Positions 51,473 to 59,343 of a stretch of 64,000 nt of DNA are shown in pieces (position 1 is the stretch's first letter; each line of letters begins with the position of its first letter). The DNA is from Lachnospiraceae bacterium A2 (GTDB lineage Bacteria > Bacillota > Clostridia > Lachnospirales > Lachnospiraceae): positions 2,501 to 66,500 of the forward strand of contig KE159641.1 in assembly GCA_000403315.2 (NCBI GenBank), given 5' to 3'. Below the pieces are notes generated by a model. That model ran no database searches and was not told the DNA's origin. It saw only the letters and a list, made by a program, of their open reading frames with translations. The translations under genes were made by a program, and so were the position numbers.

Positions 51473-51634
51473 AGAGCGTGTTTGAAAATTCATTCCCACA
51501 ATTTTCCGCCCCATTTTCCACCAGATTTTATGCTGAATTTCGTCAATGTAGCCCACTACACCTCCCAAATCCAGCATAAAACCTGATGCAAACTGGGACA
51601 AAATCTTGCAGAAAGCAATTTTCAAACACGCTCT
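51473..51634. repeat. 162-bp element with perfect 18-bp inverted ends
   Basis: AGAGCGTGTTTGAAAATT (51473-51490) and its exact complement (51617-51634) bound the element. Inside, CAGATTTTATGCTG faces CAGCATAAAACCTG and GTAG faces CTAC, so it folds as one long hairpin. It has no coding capacity of its own; no target duplication is evident. It lies 4 bases after the rnhB stop. Confidence 0.82.
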
Positions 51635-51638
51635 AATC

Positions 51639-52406
51639 CTATAAGAAAATATTTTTCAGGAAAGACTGGCGGTGTATGGACGAAGGTCCGTATACCCGGA
51701 TAGCTTCTATATGCTCGCTGGTGCCGTAGCCCTTGTGCCTTGCAAATCCGTATTCCGGCATAATTTTGTCATATTCCACCATCAGCCTGTCCCTTGTTAC
51801 CTTTGCAAGTATGCTTGCCGCCCCAATGGAAATGCTTTTCGCATCCCCCCTGATAATAGGGACTTGGGGAATTTCCACCTGCGGGATGCAGACCGCATCA
51901 TTTAATAATATATCGGGCACTACGGATAAATTTTGAATAGCCTGGCGCATGGCCTCATAAGTCGCCATTAAGATATTGATTTCATCAATCCGCTGGGGGC
52001 TTGCCATCCCAATCCCCACCGCCACGGCTTCCTCCAGAATCACGCTGTAAAGTTCTTCCCGCTTCTTCTCACTGAGCTGCTTGGAATCGTTGATGCCAAG
52101 AATCCCGCAGTCCTTTGGCAATATGGCTGCCCCGGCCACCACCGGCCCTGCCAATGGGCCGCGCCCTGCCTCGTCAATCCCGCAGACATAGCCTGCAGCC
52201 CCGTACTGGCGTTCGTACTGTTTCAGCGTTTCCATCCTTGCCCGCTCTTTTTCCAGGCGTTCCAGCTTCTTTTTGGCCTGCCGCACCAGGTTCTGGACGC
52301 CTGCCCTTCCATCCTCTCCGTATTTTGAGATAAAAGAAGGCAGCATCGTTTCCTCTGCCGCCTGTAGTTCTTCTTTTACTGCACTGATTTTCTTCTGTCC
52401 TTCCAC
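51639..52406 (-). CDS. rnhB: Ribonuclease HII
   Basis: RNase HII cuts RNA in RNA-DNA hybrids and removes single ribonucleotides from DNA. The 255-residue protein has the catalytic CGIDEAGRGPLAGPV motif near residue 75, NDSKQLSEKKREEL, and the later active-site Asp near the end of LLNDAVCIPQ. An N-terminal helical extension of about 70 residues is typical of Firmicutes. The start is GTG 52406 after GGGAGGG. Confidence 0.97.
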   Translation of the reverse strand: MEGQKKISAVKEELQAAEETMLPSFISKYGEDGRAGVQNLVRQAKKKLERLEKERARMETLKQYERQYGAAGYVCGIDEAGRGPLAGPVVAGAAILPKDCGILGINDSKQLSEKKREELYSVILEEAVAVGIGMASPQRIDEINILMATYEAMRQAIQNLSVVPDILLNDAVCIPQVEIPQVPIIRGDAKSISIGAASILAKVTRDRLMVEYDKIMPEYGFARHKGYGTSEHIEAIRVYGPSSIHRQSFLKNIFL

Positions 52407-52453
52407 TTTGCCCTCCCTAAACTATCTGGCATTCCTTTACGCAGCTTCCAGCC

Positions 52454-53056
52454 TTATTGGTGTTTGATAAACCCTATATTATCAAATGGGTAAATGCGCA
52501 GCCACGCCCTCCCAATAATGTCTTTGCCATAGACCACGCCTACCCGCGGGTCCCGGCTGTCGGAGCTGGCATTCCGGTTATCCCCCAGCACAAAATACTC
52601 GTCGTCCCCCAGCTTAATGGGTTCCGCCGCCTGCCCTGCATCCAGCATAATTTCGCGCCCGTAAGATTCTTCCAAAGCTTCACCGTCAATGAAAATTGTC
52701 CCAGCGGCGTCAATCTGCACCGTTTCCCCTGGCAGGCCGATAATCCGCTTAATATAATACGTATCTTCCTCATACCGGAAGGGGAAGACAATAATGTCAA
52801 AACGCTCCGGCTTCTGGAACCGGTAGCTGATTTTATCCACAATCAGGTTATCCCCGTCGCTTAAGGTATACTCCATGGAAGTCCCACTGACCTGGGTACG
52901 CTGGCCAACATAATGGATTACCAGATACGTAATCAGGAATACAATAAAAATATACAACAGAAAATTAACCGTTTCCCTGACTGCGCCGCTTTTCCCGTCT
53001 GCTGGCTGCCCGTCTTCCCTTCTATTTATGCCGCTGCTTTCTTTCTTTTTCCTCAT
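52454..53056 (-). CDS. lepB: Signal peptidase I (first copy)
   Basis: The 200-residue membrane protease removes signal peptides. One helix (about 28-50) is followed by the catalytic Ser in SGTSMEYTL and the general-base Lys in YYIKRIIGLPG, then GDNRNASSDSRDPRVG. The N-terminus is Gly/Ser/Lys-rich. It lies between rbgA and rnhB; a second copy lies on the other side of rbgA with about the same length but different sequence. Confidence 0.96.
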   Translation of the reverse strand: MRKKKESSGINRREDGQPADGKSGAVRETVNFLLYIFIVFLITYLVIHYVGQRTQVSGTSMEYTLSDGDNLIVDKISYRFQKPERFDIIVFPFRYEEDTYYIKRIIGLPGETVQIDAAGTIFIDGEALEESYGREIMLDAGQAAEPIKLGDDEYFVLGDNRNASSDSRDPRVGVVYGKDIIGRAWLRIYPFDNIGFIKHQ

Positions 53057-53146
53057 ATCCTACATTCTCTTTCCTGCTGCCCGCAAAAATGCAAAACTGC
53101 CTTTACATTCCAAGCCTTCTGAATACTTTTTGCCATCCCTTTTATT

Positions 53147-53995
53147 TTAGCGCGGGTCCGGGGGAAATTCAAGGGTTATTTTTCCCAAACGCCCGCTGCG
53201 GAATTCGTCAATGATAAGGGCAGCCGCCTTACTGTAATCCAGCTCGCTGCCTTTCTTCACGCAGTTCCGGTTCTCGGCAACCTGCTTTAAAATTTCCGGC
53301 GCATCCCCCTCCTGCAGGCCGTACCGCCCTGCCAAAACTCCCGGGTAATGCTCCTTCAGAATCTGTATCAGTTCCAAAGAAAGTTCGTCGATATTTAAAA
53401 TCTCGTCCTTGATGGAGCCAATCAGCGCAAGGAGCAGCCCCACCCGCTGGTCTTCAAATTTCGGCCACAAAATACCCGGCGTATCCAGCAGTTCCACATT
53501 TTTGTTCAGGCGTATCCACTGTTTCCCCTTCGTCACCCCCGGCTTGTTCCCGGTCTTGGTGCAGGCTTTCCCTGCATAGGTGTTGATAAAGGTGGATTTC
53601 CCTACGTTTGGGATTCCGACTACCATGGCGCGGACTGGGCGGTTCTTAATCCCCCGCTTCCGGTCGCGTTCTATTTTCTCCTTGCAGGCCTCCATCACCA
53701 CATTGCTGATGGCTTTCATGCCCGATTTGCTCCTTGCATCCAGCTTTACCACAAAATAGCCTTTTTCCCGGAAAAATTCCGCCCAGCGCTGGGTCTGCCC
53801 TTCATTTGCAAGGTCCGCCTTATTCATTAAAACCAGCCTTGCCTTCTGCCGTCCCAGTTCGTCAATGTCCGGGTTGCGGCTGCTGAGGGGAATCCTTGCG
53901 TCCACCAGCTCTATCACCAAATCAATCAATTTCATGTCTTCCTGCATCTGACGCCTTGCCTTCGTCATATGCCCGGGATACCATTGGAAATGCAT
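53147..53995 (-). CDS. rbgA: Ribosome biogenesis GTPase RbgA (YlqF)
   Basis: RbgA drives late 50S ribosomal subunit assembly. The 282-residue GTPase is circularly permuted: MNKADL (G4) comes before the P-loop GIPNVGKST (G1) and DTPGIL (G3). The C-terminal ANTAR-like helical domain is present. GGAGGT precedes the ATG. It sits between two lepB genes, in the rplS-lepB-rbgA-rnhB order shared with Firmicutes. Confidence 0.97.
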   Translation of the reverse strand: MHFQWYPGHMTKARRQMQEDMKLIDLVIELVDARIPLSSRNPDIDELGRQKARLVLMNKADLANEGQTQRWAEFFREKGYFVVKLDARSKSGMKAISNVVMEACKEKIERDRKRGIKNRPVRAMVVGIPNVGKSTFINTYAGKACTKTGNKPGVTKGKQWIRLNKNVELLDTPGILWPKFEDQRVGLLLALIGSIKDEILNIDELSLELIQILKEHYPGVLAGRYGLQEGDAPEILKQVAENRNCVKKGSELDYSKAAALIIDEFRSGRLGKITLEFPPDPR

Positions 53996-54055
53996 CTTTA
54001 CCTCCGTCTTATGGCAGACCCTTTCGCCTGAGTCCTCCCAGCGCCCGTGCCGCCC

Positions 54056-54637
54056 TTATTTTAATAAGCCAAATTTATTCCAAGGGTAGACAATAAGCCA
54101 TGCCTGCCCCACGATATGTTCCTTTTTTACATTGCCAATGCTGGCATACCGGCTGTCCTCGCTGTTGTTGCGGTTGTCGCCCAGCACGAAATATTCGTCT
54201 TTCCCTATGACAATCTCATCTTCTGCCAGCAATGGGTTCTCAATGGCGGAAACCTCCGCTTTCTCCTCAAAAGGCTCCCCATTGATATAGACAATCCCAT
54301 CTTTAATCTGTACCCGGTCCCCGGGTAGCGCGATCACCCGCTTGATGTAATAGTGGGCTTTCTCATTCCCGTTGGGCAGGAATACAACCAAGTCATTCCG
54401 CTTTGGGTCAAACAGCTTGTAGCCAATGCGGTTGACTAAAATCCGTTCCCCGTTTTCCAGCGTAGGGGACATGGAAGGCCCCACCACGGAAATGCGGAAC
54501 CCCACAGACAGCACCAAAACTACTGCCGCCATCACTGCCAGCAGGATTTCCCCTGTCCACGCCGCCACTTCCCGCAATAGGCCGGTATTTACCTTCCTTT
54601 TTTTCCGGTTAAAATCCAATCCTGATGTTCTTCTCAT
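54056..54637 (-). CDS. lepB: Signal peptidase I (second copy)
   Basis: The 193-residue protease has an N-terminal membrane helix, the catalytic Ser in VGPSMSPTL, and Lys in YYIKRVIALPGDRVQI, with GDNRNNSEDSRYASIG at the C-terminal end. The start at 54637 (MRRTSGLDFNRKK) follows AAGGAA; a longer frame to 54718 would run into a repeat hairpin and is rejected. It is a divergent paralogue of the copy at 52454. Confidence 0.95.
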   Translation of the reverse strand: MRRTSGLDFNRKKRKVNTGLLREVAAWTGEILLAVMAAVVLVLSVGFRISVVGPSMSPTLENGERILVNRIGYKLFDPKRNDLVVFLPNGNEKAHYYIKRVIALPGDRVQIKDGIVYINGEPFEEKAEVSAIENPLLAEDEIVIGKDEYFVLGDNRNNSEDSRYASIGNVKKEHIVGQAWLIVYPWNKFGLLK

Positions 54638-54700
54638 TTTTCGCCATTCCTTGCTATGCAATAAAATACTGAATCCAGGGATTTCATGATAAGGTAAAAA

Positions 54701-54849
54701 AGAATGCGCACAGCGCATTCTCCGCGCGCGAGCGGATTGCGCAGCAATAAATTTCCGCTCCGCGAGCTGCGCATAATTGTTTTTCTCTTATAGGAAATCC
54801 ATACACTTTAATACTTCACAGCAACATGGTGTTTCCTATAAGAGAAAAA
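54701..54849. repeat. Three-hairpin TATAGGAAA element, copy C
   Basis: Hairpin AGAATGCGC/GCGCATTCT (54701-54721), a middle stem GCGCGAGCGGA/TCCGCTCCGCG enclosing TTGCGCAGCAA, and a perfect 18-bp stem TTCTCTTATAGGAAA (54780-54797 with 54832-54849). The order matches copy A although the stem sequences differ. It separates rplS from the second lepB. Confidence 0.75.
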
Positions 54850-54877
54850 GGGACAACTACAAATGTATTTGTCCCTT
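54848..54877 (-). terminator. Rho-independent terminator of rplS
   Basis: On the minus strand AAGGGACAA and TTGTCCCTT pair, with TACA/TGTA inside, followed by TTTTTCTC. It lies 18 bases after the rplS stop and overlaps the last bases of the adjacent repeat element. Confidence 0.85.
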
Positions 54878-54894
54878 CCATCCTACTGCCTGAA

Positions 54895-55248
54895 TTATCT
54901 TACCAGTTCTTTTACTTTTGCCCTCTTGCCTACGCGGCCCCTTAAGTAGTTCAGCTTCGCACGCCTTACTTTACCACGGCGGACTACTTCAATCTTCTCC
55001 ACATTCGGGGAATGGAGCGGCCATGTCTTCTCAACGCCTATGCCGTTGGAAAATTTCCTTACGGTAAAGGTTTCGCGGTTGCTTCCGCCCTGCCTTTTTA
55101 AGACAATCCCTTCAAAGACCTGAATCCTTTCACGGTTTCCTTCTTTAATCTTGCCATATACCTTTACGGTATCGCCTACACGGAACTCGTCCACTTTTTC
55201 CTTTAACTGTTCCTGTTCAATGCTTTTGATAATGTCTGTTGCGTTCAT
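54895..55248 (-). CDS. rplS: 50S ribosomal protein L19
   Basis: The 117-residue protein of the large subunit lies near the 30S-50S interface. It begins MNATDIIKSIEQEQLK and contains FRVGDTVKVYGKIKEGNRERIQ and the basic C-terminus RRGKVRRAKLNYLRGRVGKRAK. The ATG at 55248 follows AGGAGG; a longer frame reads through the leader. It has its own promoter and terminator, so it can be expressed apart from trmD. Confidence 0.98.
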   Translation of the reverse strand: MNATDIIKSIEQEQLKEKVDEFRVGDTVKVYGKIKEGNRERIQVFEGIVLKRQGGSNRETFTVRKFSNGIGVEKTWPLHSPNVEKIEVVRRGKVRRAKLNYLRGRVGKRAKVKELVR

Positions 55249-55356
55249 TTGTGACCTCCTATTTGCTTGGATGTTCTTAATACGTTCCGTAACAGAGGAC
55301 CATCGTTTTCTTATCTCACAGGTCTGTATTTTACCATAGGGCAGAGGAAAATGCAA
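55249..55356 (-). promoter_or_regulatory. rplS promoter and leader
   Basis: TTGCAT (55351-55356) and TAAAAT (55328-55333, with a TGG extension) are 17 bp apart on the minus strand. The leader of about 75 bases can form CAGACC/GGTC-CTCTG and TACG/CGTA hairpins. This could be an L19-type autoregulatory leader, but I did not match a known consensus. Confidence 0.6.
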
Positions 55357-55404
55357 GGAATTTTGGGGATTTTCCAAAGATTTTTATGGCTGCCCGCCGC
55401 GCCC

Positions 55405-56139
55405 CTATGGCGTTGTGCCCTGTGCTGCCAGCCATTCCCGTTCCTGCGCCGTCAGTTCCGCCCGTTCCAGCAAATCCGGCCTGCGCTTCTGGGTCAACAG
55501 GATGGACTGCTGCCTGCGCCATGCTTCGATATTTTTATGGTGCCCGGACAGGAGGATTGGGGGCACCTTCCTTCCATTCCATTCCTCTGGGCGGGAATAC
55601 TGGGGGTACTCCAGCAGGTTTCCCTCAAAAGACTCTGCCATGCCGGATTCCTCATTGCCCAAAACCCCTGGAACCATCCGGGAAATGGCGTCAGCCATTA
55701 CCATTGCCGGCAGTTCCCCGCCCGTCAGGACATAATCCCCTATGGACATATAATCTGTAACGATTTCTTCCAGCACCCGCTGGTCAATGCCCTCATAATG
55801 GCCGCAGAGCAGGATTAAATCTTCCTCTTTTGCAAAGCTTTTGGCATGCGCCTGGGTGAAGGTGGTTCCCTGCGGCGTCACGTAAACGCAGCGGGGTTTA
55901 TGCCCAATCCGCCCCACCACTGACTTCCATGCATCATACACGGGCTGGGCCTGCATCAGCATCCCGGCCCCGCCGCCGTAAGGGTAATCGTCTACCTTCT
56001 GGTGCTTATTGGCGGAAAAATCACGGATATTGACGGCTTCTATGCTGAGAATGCCAGCTTCCATGGCCCGTCCAATAATGCTGGTGGCAAGCCCTCCCAG
56101 CACCATTTCCGGGAATAATGTCAAAATATAAAACTTCAT
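55405..56139 (-). CDS. trmD: tRNA (guanine-N1)-methyltransferase TrmD
   Basis: The enzyme makes m1G37 in tRNAs read by CNN codons, preventing frameshifts. The 244-residue SPOUT protein has LFPEMVLGGLATSIIGRA, the HHDYPYGGGAGM-like segment (VDDYPYGGGAGML), the knot loop LLCGHYEGIDQRV and SIGDYVLTGGELPA. GGAAGGG precedes the ATG. It follows rimM by 25 bases, as in many bacteria. Confidence 0.97.
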   Translation of the reverse strand: MKFYILTLFPEMVLGGLATSIIGRAMEAGILSIEAVNIRDFSANKHQKVDDYPYGGGAGMLMQAQPVYDAWKSVVGRIGHKPRCVYVTPQGTTFTQAHAKSFAKEEDLILLCGHYEGIDQRVLEEIVTDYMSIGDYVLTGGELPAMVMADAISRMVPGVLGNEESGMAESFEGNLLEYPQYSRPEEWNGRKVPPILLSGHHKNIEAWRRQQSILLTQKRRPDLLERAELTAQEREWLAAQGTTP

Positions 56140-56164
56140 AGCCCTGCCCTTCCTCCATCATCCT

Positions 56165-56704
56165 TTATAAAAGCCCCTGCATCAAATGTACCTGCATTTC
56201 CCTCCGCTCCATGTCTACCGCAAGGATGCAGTCCTTTATGGCTGGGAGCAGAAGCTCTTTCTTTTTGCCTGTTACCCTGGGGGCATAGGGGGAATCCTCC
56301 CGCACCTGCACCACGTAAACGTCATTTGCCCCTGTCTGGATGACGTCTGTAATGTTCCCCAAAACCTGCCCGCCTTCTGCCTTTACTTCCACGCCAATCA
56401 AGTCAGCGATAAAATACTCGTCCTCCCCACAGGCTACTGCCTGCTCCCTTGTGACAAAAAGGCCTTTTCCCTTATAGGGCTCGATGTCATTTATATTGTC
56501 AAAATCCCGGAACTTCAGCAGTACCATATTTTTGAAAAATTTCACCTGGGTAATTTCAAGCCCTATCCGTTCTTTCCCGGTGTCCAGAATTACTGTTTTC
56601 AATTTTTTAAAACGTGCTGGGTCGTCGGTGGTTGGGAATACTTTTACCTCCCCGCGGACCCCATGGGTGTTGGCAATAACGCCCACCTGTAAATAATCTT
56701 CCAT
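56165..56704 (-). CDS. rimM: Ribosome maturation factor RimM
   Basis: RimM helps assemble the head of the 30S subunit. The 179-residue protein has the N-terminal RimM barrel (VGVIANTHGVRGEVKVFPTTDDPARF) and the C-terminal PRC barrel (EYFIADLIGVEV to LLLPAIKDCILAVD). AGAAAGGAAA precedes the ATG. A terminator lies just upstream, so rimM-trmD may have a separate promoter. Confidence 0.96.
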   Translation of the reverse strand: MEDYLQVGVIANTHGVRGEVKVFPTTDDPARFKKLKTVILDTGKERIGLEITQVKFFKNMVLLKFRDFDNINDIEPYKGKGLFVTREQAVACGEDEYFIADLIGVEVKAEGGQVLGNITDVIQTGANDVYVVQVREDSPYAPRVTGKKKELLLPAIKDCILAVDMERREMQVHLMQGLL

Positions 56705-56753
56705 GCTATTTCCTTTCTAAAAAAAGCGGCAAGGTCTTTCCTATAGAATAAAA

Positions 56754-56781
56754 AAATCACAGTGAAAACTCACTGTGATTT
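56754..56781 (-). terminator. Terminator between khpA and rimM
   Basis: AAATCACAGTGA pairs perfectly with TCACTGTGATTT (12 bp, AAAC loop), followed on the minus strand by T7. It should end the ylxM-ffh-rpsP-khpA transcript. Directly beside it, at 56734-56748, is a half-stem GTCTTTCCTATAGAA of the TATAGGAAA repeat. Confidence 0.85.
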
Positions 56782-56811
56782 CTTGAAAGCAGTTCCAAAA
56801 CAAAGAAATCA

Positions 56812-57042
56812 TCATTGCATAATGTCTACAATCACTTTTTTATCGTTTTTCGCTGCTGCTGCTTTTACAACGGAACGGATTGCCTTCGCAATTCGTCCCT
56901 GTTTTCCGATTACCTTTCCCATATCTGCCTGGGCAACACGTAACTCTATCACAATGGATTTTTCATTCTCAGTCTCTGTAACTGCAACTTCATTCGGATA
57001 ATCCACAAGTGCTTTCGCAATTACTTCTACCAATTCTCTCAT
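56812..57042 (-). CDS. khpA: KH-domain RNA-binding protein KhpA (YlqC)
   Basis: The 76-residue protein is a single KH domain with the GKQG loop in KVIGKQGRIAKAIRSVVKAA. In Firmicutes KhpA partners KhpB to bind RNAs related to cell division and wall growth. GAGGTGA precedes the ATG. It follows rpsP by 18 bases. Confidence 0.96.
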   Translation of the reverse strand: MRELVEVIAKALVDYPNEVAVTETENEKSIVIELRVAQADMGKVIGKQGRIAKAIRSVVKAAAAKNDKKVIVDIMQ

Positions 57043-57060
57043 TACGTCACCTCACGAAGA

Positions 57061-57303
57061 TTATTTTTCGATACCGGCTGCTTTGAAGATCTTCCCTACT
57101 ACTTCGGTAGGCTGTGCACCATTTGCTAACCATTTTTTTGCCAATTCTTCATTGACATGAAATTCGCTTGGGTCTTTTGTGGGGTCGTAAGTTCCGATTT
57201 CCTCAATAAACTTACCATCCCTTGGCGACCTGGCATCAGCAACAATAATCCTATAGAAAGGAGCCTTCTTCTTTCCCATCCTCTTTAATCTAATCTTAAC
57301 CAT
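57061..57303 (-). CDS. rpsP: 30S ribosomal protein S16
   Basis: The 80-residue protein binds 16S rRNA early in small-subunit assembly. MVKIRLKRMGKKKAPFYRIIVADARSP at the start is the family signature; the end is GAQPTEVVGKIFKAAGIEK. AGGAGGTGA precedes the ATG. It lies between ffh and khpA. Confidence 0.98.
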   Translation of the reverse strand: MVKIRLKRMGKKKAPFYRIIVADARSPRDGKFIEEIGTYDPTKDPSEFHVNEELAKKWLANGAQPTEVVGKIFKAAGIEK

Positions 57304-57400
57304 CGTATCTCACCTCCTGCTATCTAGATCTTATTTATTTGTAACCAGCGGCAGTTTTGGCTGCCCTGTTACAGACTAAGTGTTAAGAATGAAAGCTGTT

Positions 57401-58762
57401 TTATCCAAGGCCAAACGGCAGCTTGAAGCCGCCCCGGCGTTTCCCTTTGCCGCCGCCCATTAAGCCCGGCATCTGCTTCATCATTTTCTTGCTTTGCTCA
57501 AACTGTTTCACAAGGCGGTTTACTTCGCTGATATCTACTCCGGCGCCTTTTGCGACCCTCCGCTTCCGGCTGGGGTTTAAAATGGAAGGGTTTGCCCGCT
57601 CTTTGGGAGTCATGGAATAAATAATCCCTTCAATCCTTGCCATTTTCTTTTCATCCATGGCATTTTCAATCTCTGCAATCTGTGCGCCGCCAATCCCGGG
57701 CATCATGCCAAGCAGGCTGGAAATGCCGCCCATTTTTTTCATCTGGCTCATAGATTCCAAATAGTCGTCAAAGCCGAATTCGGCTTTTTTCATCTTCTGT
57801 TCCAGTTCCCTTGCCTTTTCCTCGTCGATGGTTTCCTGTGCTTTTTCAATCAGCGTCAGCACATCCCCCATGCCCAGGATCCGGTTCGCCATACGTTCGG
57901 GATAAAACTGTTCCAAATCAGAAAGCTTTTCCCCCATGCCTACATACAGCAGGGGTTTCCCTGTTACAGAACGGATGGACAGCGCTGCCCCGCCGCGGGT
58001 GTCGCCGTCCAGCTTGGTAAGGACTACGCCGTCAATGCCTATTTTTTCCTCAAACATGGAAGCTACATTCACTGCGTCCTGCCCTGTCATGGCATCCACC
58101 ACCAAAATGGTCTGGTGGACTTCCACCTGTTCCTTGATTTCCTGCAGCTCCTGCATCATCTCCTCATCAATGTGCAGGCGGCCGGCAGTATCTAAAATCA
58201 CTACGTTGCAGCCCTTTGCCCTGGCATGTTCTATGGCTGCCTTCGCAATATTGGCTGGCTTATGGCTGTCCCCCATGGAAAATACTTCCACGCCCTGCTT
58301 CTCCCCATTGATCTGCAGCTGCTGGATTGCGGCTGGGCGGTATACGTCGCAGGCAGCCAGCAAAGGCTTTTTGCCTTTCTGTTTCAGTTTCCCGGCTATC
58401 TTGGCGGTTGTAGTGGTCTTACCAGCCCCCTGTAGGCCTGCCATCATAATTACCGTCATCTCGCCGCCTGGTTTCAATGCAATTTCCGTGGTTTCGGAGC
58501 CCATCAGGGAAACTAATTCTTCATTTACAATCTTTATCACCATCTGCCCAGGGTTCAGGCCGTTCATTACATCCTGCCCTACAGCCCGCTCCTGCACAGA
58601 TTTCACAAACTTCTTAACTACTTTAAAGTTGACATCTGCTTCTAACAATGCAAGCTTTACTTCCTTCAGCGCGGTCTTTACGTCATCCTCTGTCAGAAGG
58701 CCCTTGCTCCGCAAAGATTTGAATACATTCTGTAATTTTTCCGATAAGCTGTCAAATGCCAT
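57401..58762 (-). CDS. ffh: Signal recognition particle protein Ffh
   Basis: Ffh binds 4.5S/6S RNA and signal sequences of nascent membrane proteins. The 453-residue protein has the N domain, the G domain with GLQGAGKTTT, DTAGRLH and TKLDGDTRGG, and the Met-rich M domain (about 300-453, MSQMKKMGG, MKQMPGLMGGGKGKRRG). GAGGAG overlaps the end of ylxM, one base away, so translation is coupled. Partner FtsY is encoded upstream. Confidence 0.98.
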   Translation of the reverse strand: MAFDSLSEKLQNVFKSLRSKGLLTEDDVKTALKEVKLALLEADVNFKVVKKFVKSVQERAVGQDVMNGLNPGQMVIKIVNEELVSLMGSETTEIALKPGGEMTVIMMAGLQGAGKTTTTAKIAGKLKQKGKKPLLAACDVYRPAAIQQLQINGEKQGVEVFSMGDSHKPANIAKAAIEHARAKGCNVVILDTAGRLHIDEEMMQELQEIKEQVEVHQTILVVDAMTGQDAVNVASMFEEKIGIDGVVLTKLDGDTRGGAALSIRSVTGKPLLYVGMGEKLSDLEQFYPERMANRILGMGDVLTLIEKAQETIDEEKARELEQKMKKAEFGFDDYLESMSQMKKMGGISSLLGMMPGIGGAQIAEIENAMDEKKMARIEGIIYSMTPKERANPSILNPSRKRRVAKGAGVDISEVNRLVKQFEQSKKMMKQMPGLMGGGKGKRRGGFKLPFGLG

Positions 58763-58763
58763 C

Positions 58764-59108
58764 TTATAACTCCTCTAATATTTCATTGGAAATGGCTTCT
58801 ATCTCTGCCATTACTACTGCTTCCTTCTGGTCCTGGTAATTCTGGCTGAGCGCCCGGATTTTGCTGACTTTTTCCTTGGTGTTAAGGAACCGTTCCAATA
58901 GATGCAGCTTCCCTTCATACCCTTCCAGTATCCTGTCACAGCGTTTCACCAAGTCATGGACGCCTTGGCGGCTGATTCCCTCCTCCTGGGCGATTTCGCT
59001 CAATGATAAATCATCTAGTACAAATTCTTCGTAAATATCTCTTTGGTGGTCTGTGAGCAGTTCCCCATAAAAATCATAGAGGTAGGTCTGCATGACTTTT
59101 CTTTCCAT
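58764..59108 (-). CDS. ylxM: YlxM-family SRP-associated regulator
   Basis: The 114-residue protein has a sigma-70 region 4-like helix-turn-helix (QTYLYDFYGELLTDHQRDIY, LSLSEIAQEEGISRQGVHDL). YlxM family members regulate or assist SRP. The start at 59108 follows AAGGTG and lies just after the promoter, which overlaps the longer frame to 59153. It is one base from ffh. Confidence 0.95.
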   Translation of the reverse strand: MERKVMQTYLYDFYGELLTDHQRDIYEEFVLDDLSLSEIAQEEGISRQGVHDLVKRCDRILEGYEGKLHLLERFLNTKEKVSKIRALSQNYQDQKEAVVMAEIEAISNEILEEL

Positions 59109-59124
59109 TGCAATCACCTTGGGT

Positions 59125-59153
59125 ATCATACTATAAAAGGGCAGAAGTGTCAA
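59125..59153 (-). promoter_or_regulatory. Promoter of the ylxM-ffh operon
   Basis: TTGACA (59148-59153) and TATGAT (59125-59130) are 17 bp apart on the minus strand, nearly a perfect sigma-A promoter. The leader would be about 10 bases. The rest of the gap to 59343 shows no gene. Confidence 0.88.
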
Positions 59154-59343
59154 GTGTTTTTTCTTTACGAACTATTGTTTGTGTTGTTTCGCCATGTATT
59201 ATATCCGATTATTTCAGTATTGCTGCCATTTAACATGTGATATAATCAATCATTTTGTGTATATTAAAACTGGCTTTCGTACATACCTTGTTCTATATGA
59301 TTTCTCACACCATTCCAAGCCAGTCAACATAATCGCCTGCCTT

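Noticed and set aside
51422..51625. Small minus-strand open frame between rnhB and the FliK-like gene
   Set aside because: It lies within the 162-bp inverted-repeat element, has no ribosome binding site, and its end MNFQTRSR recurs only because the repeat end recurs.
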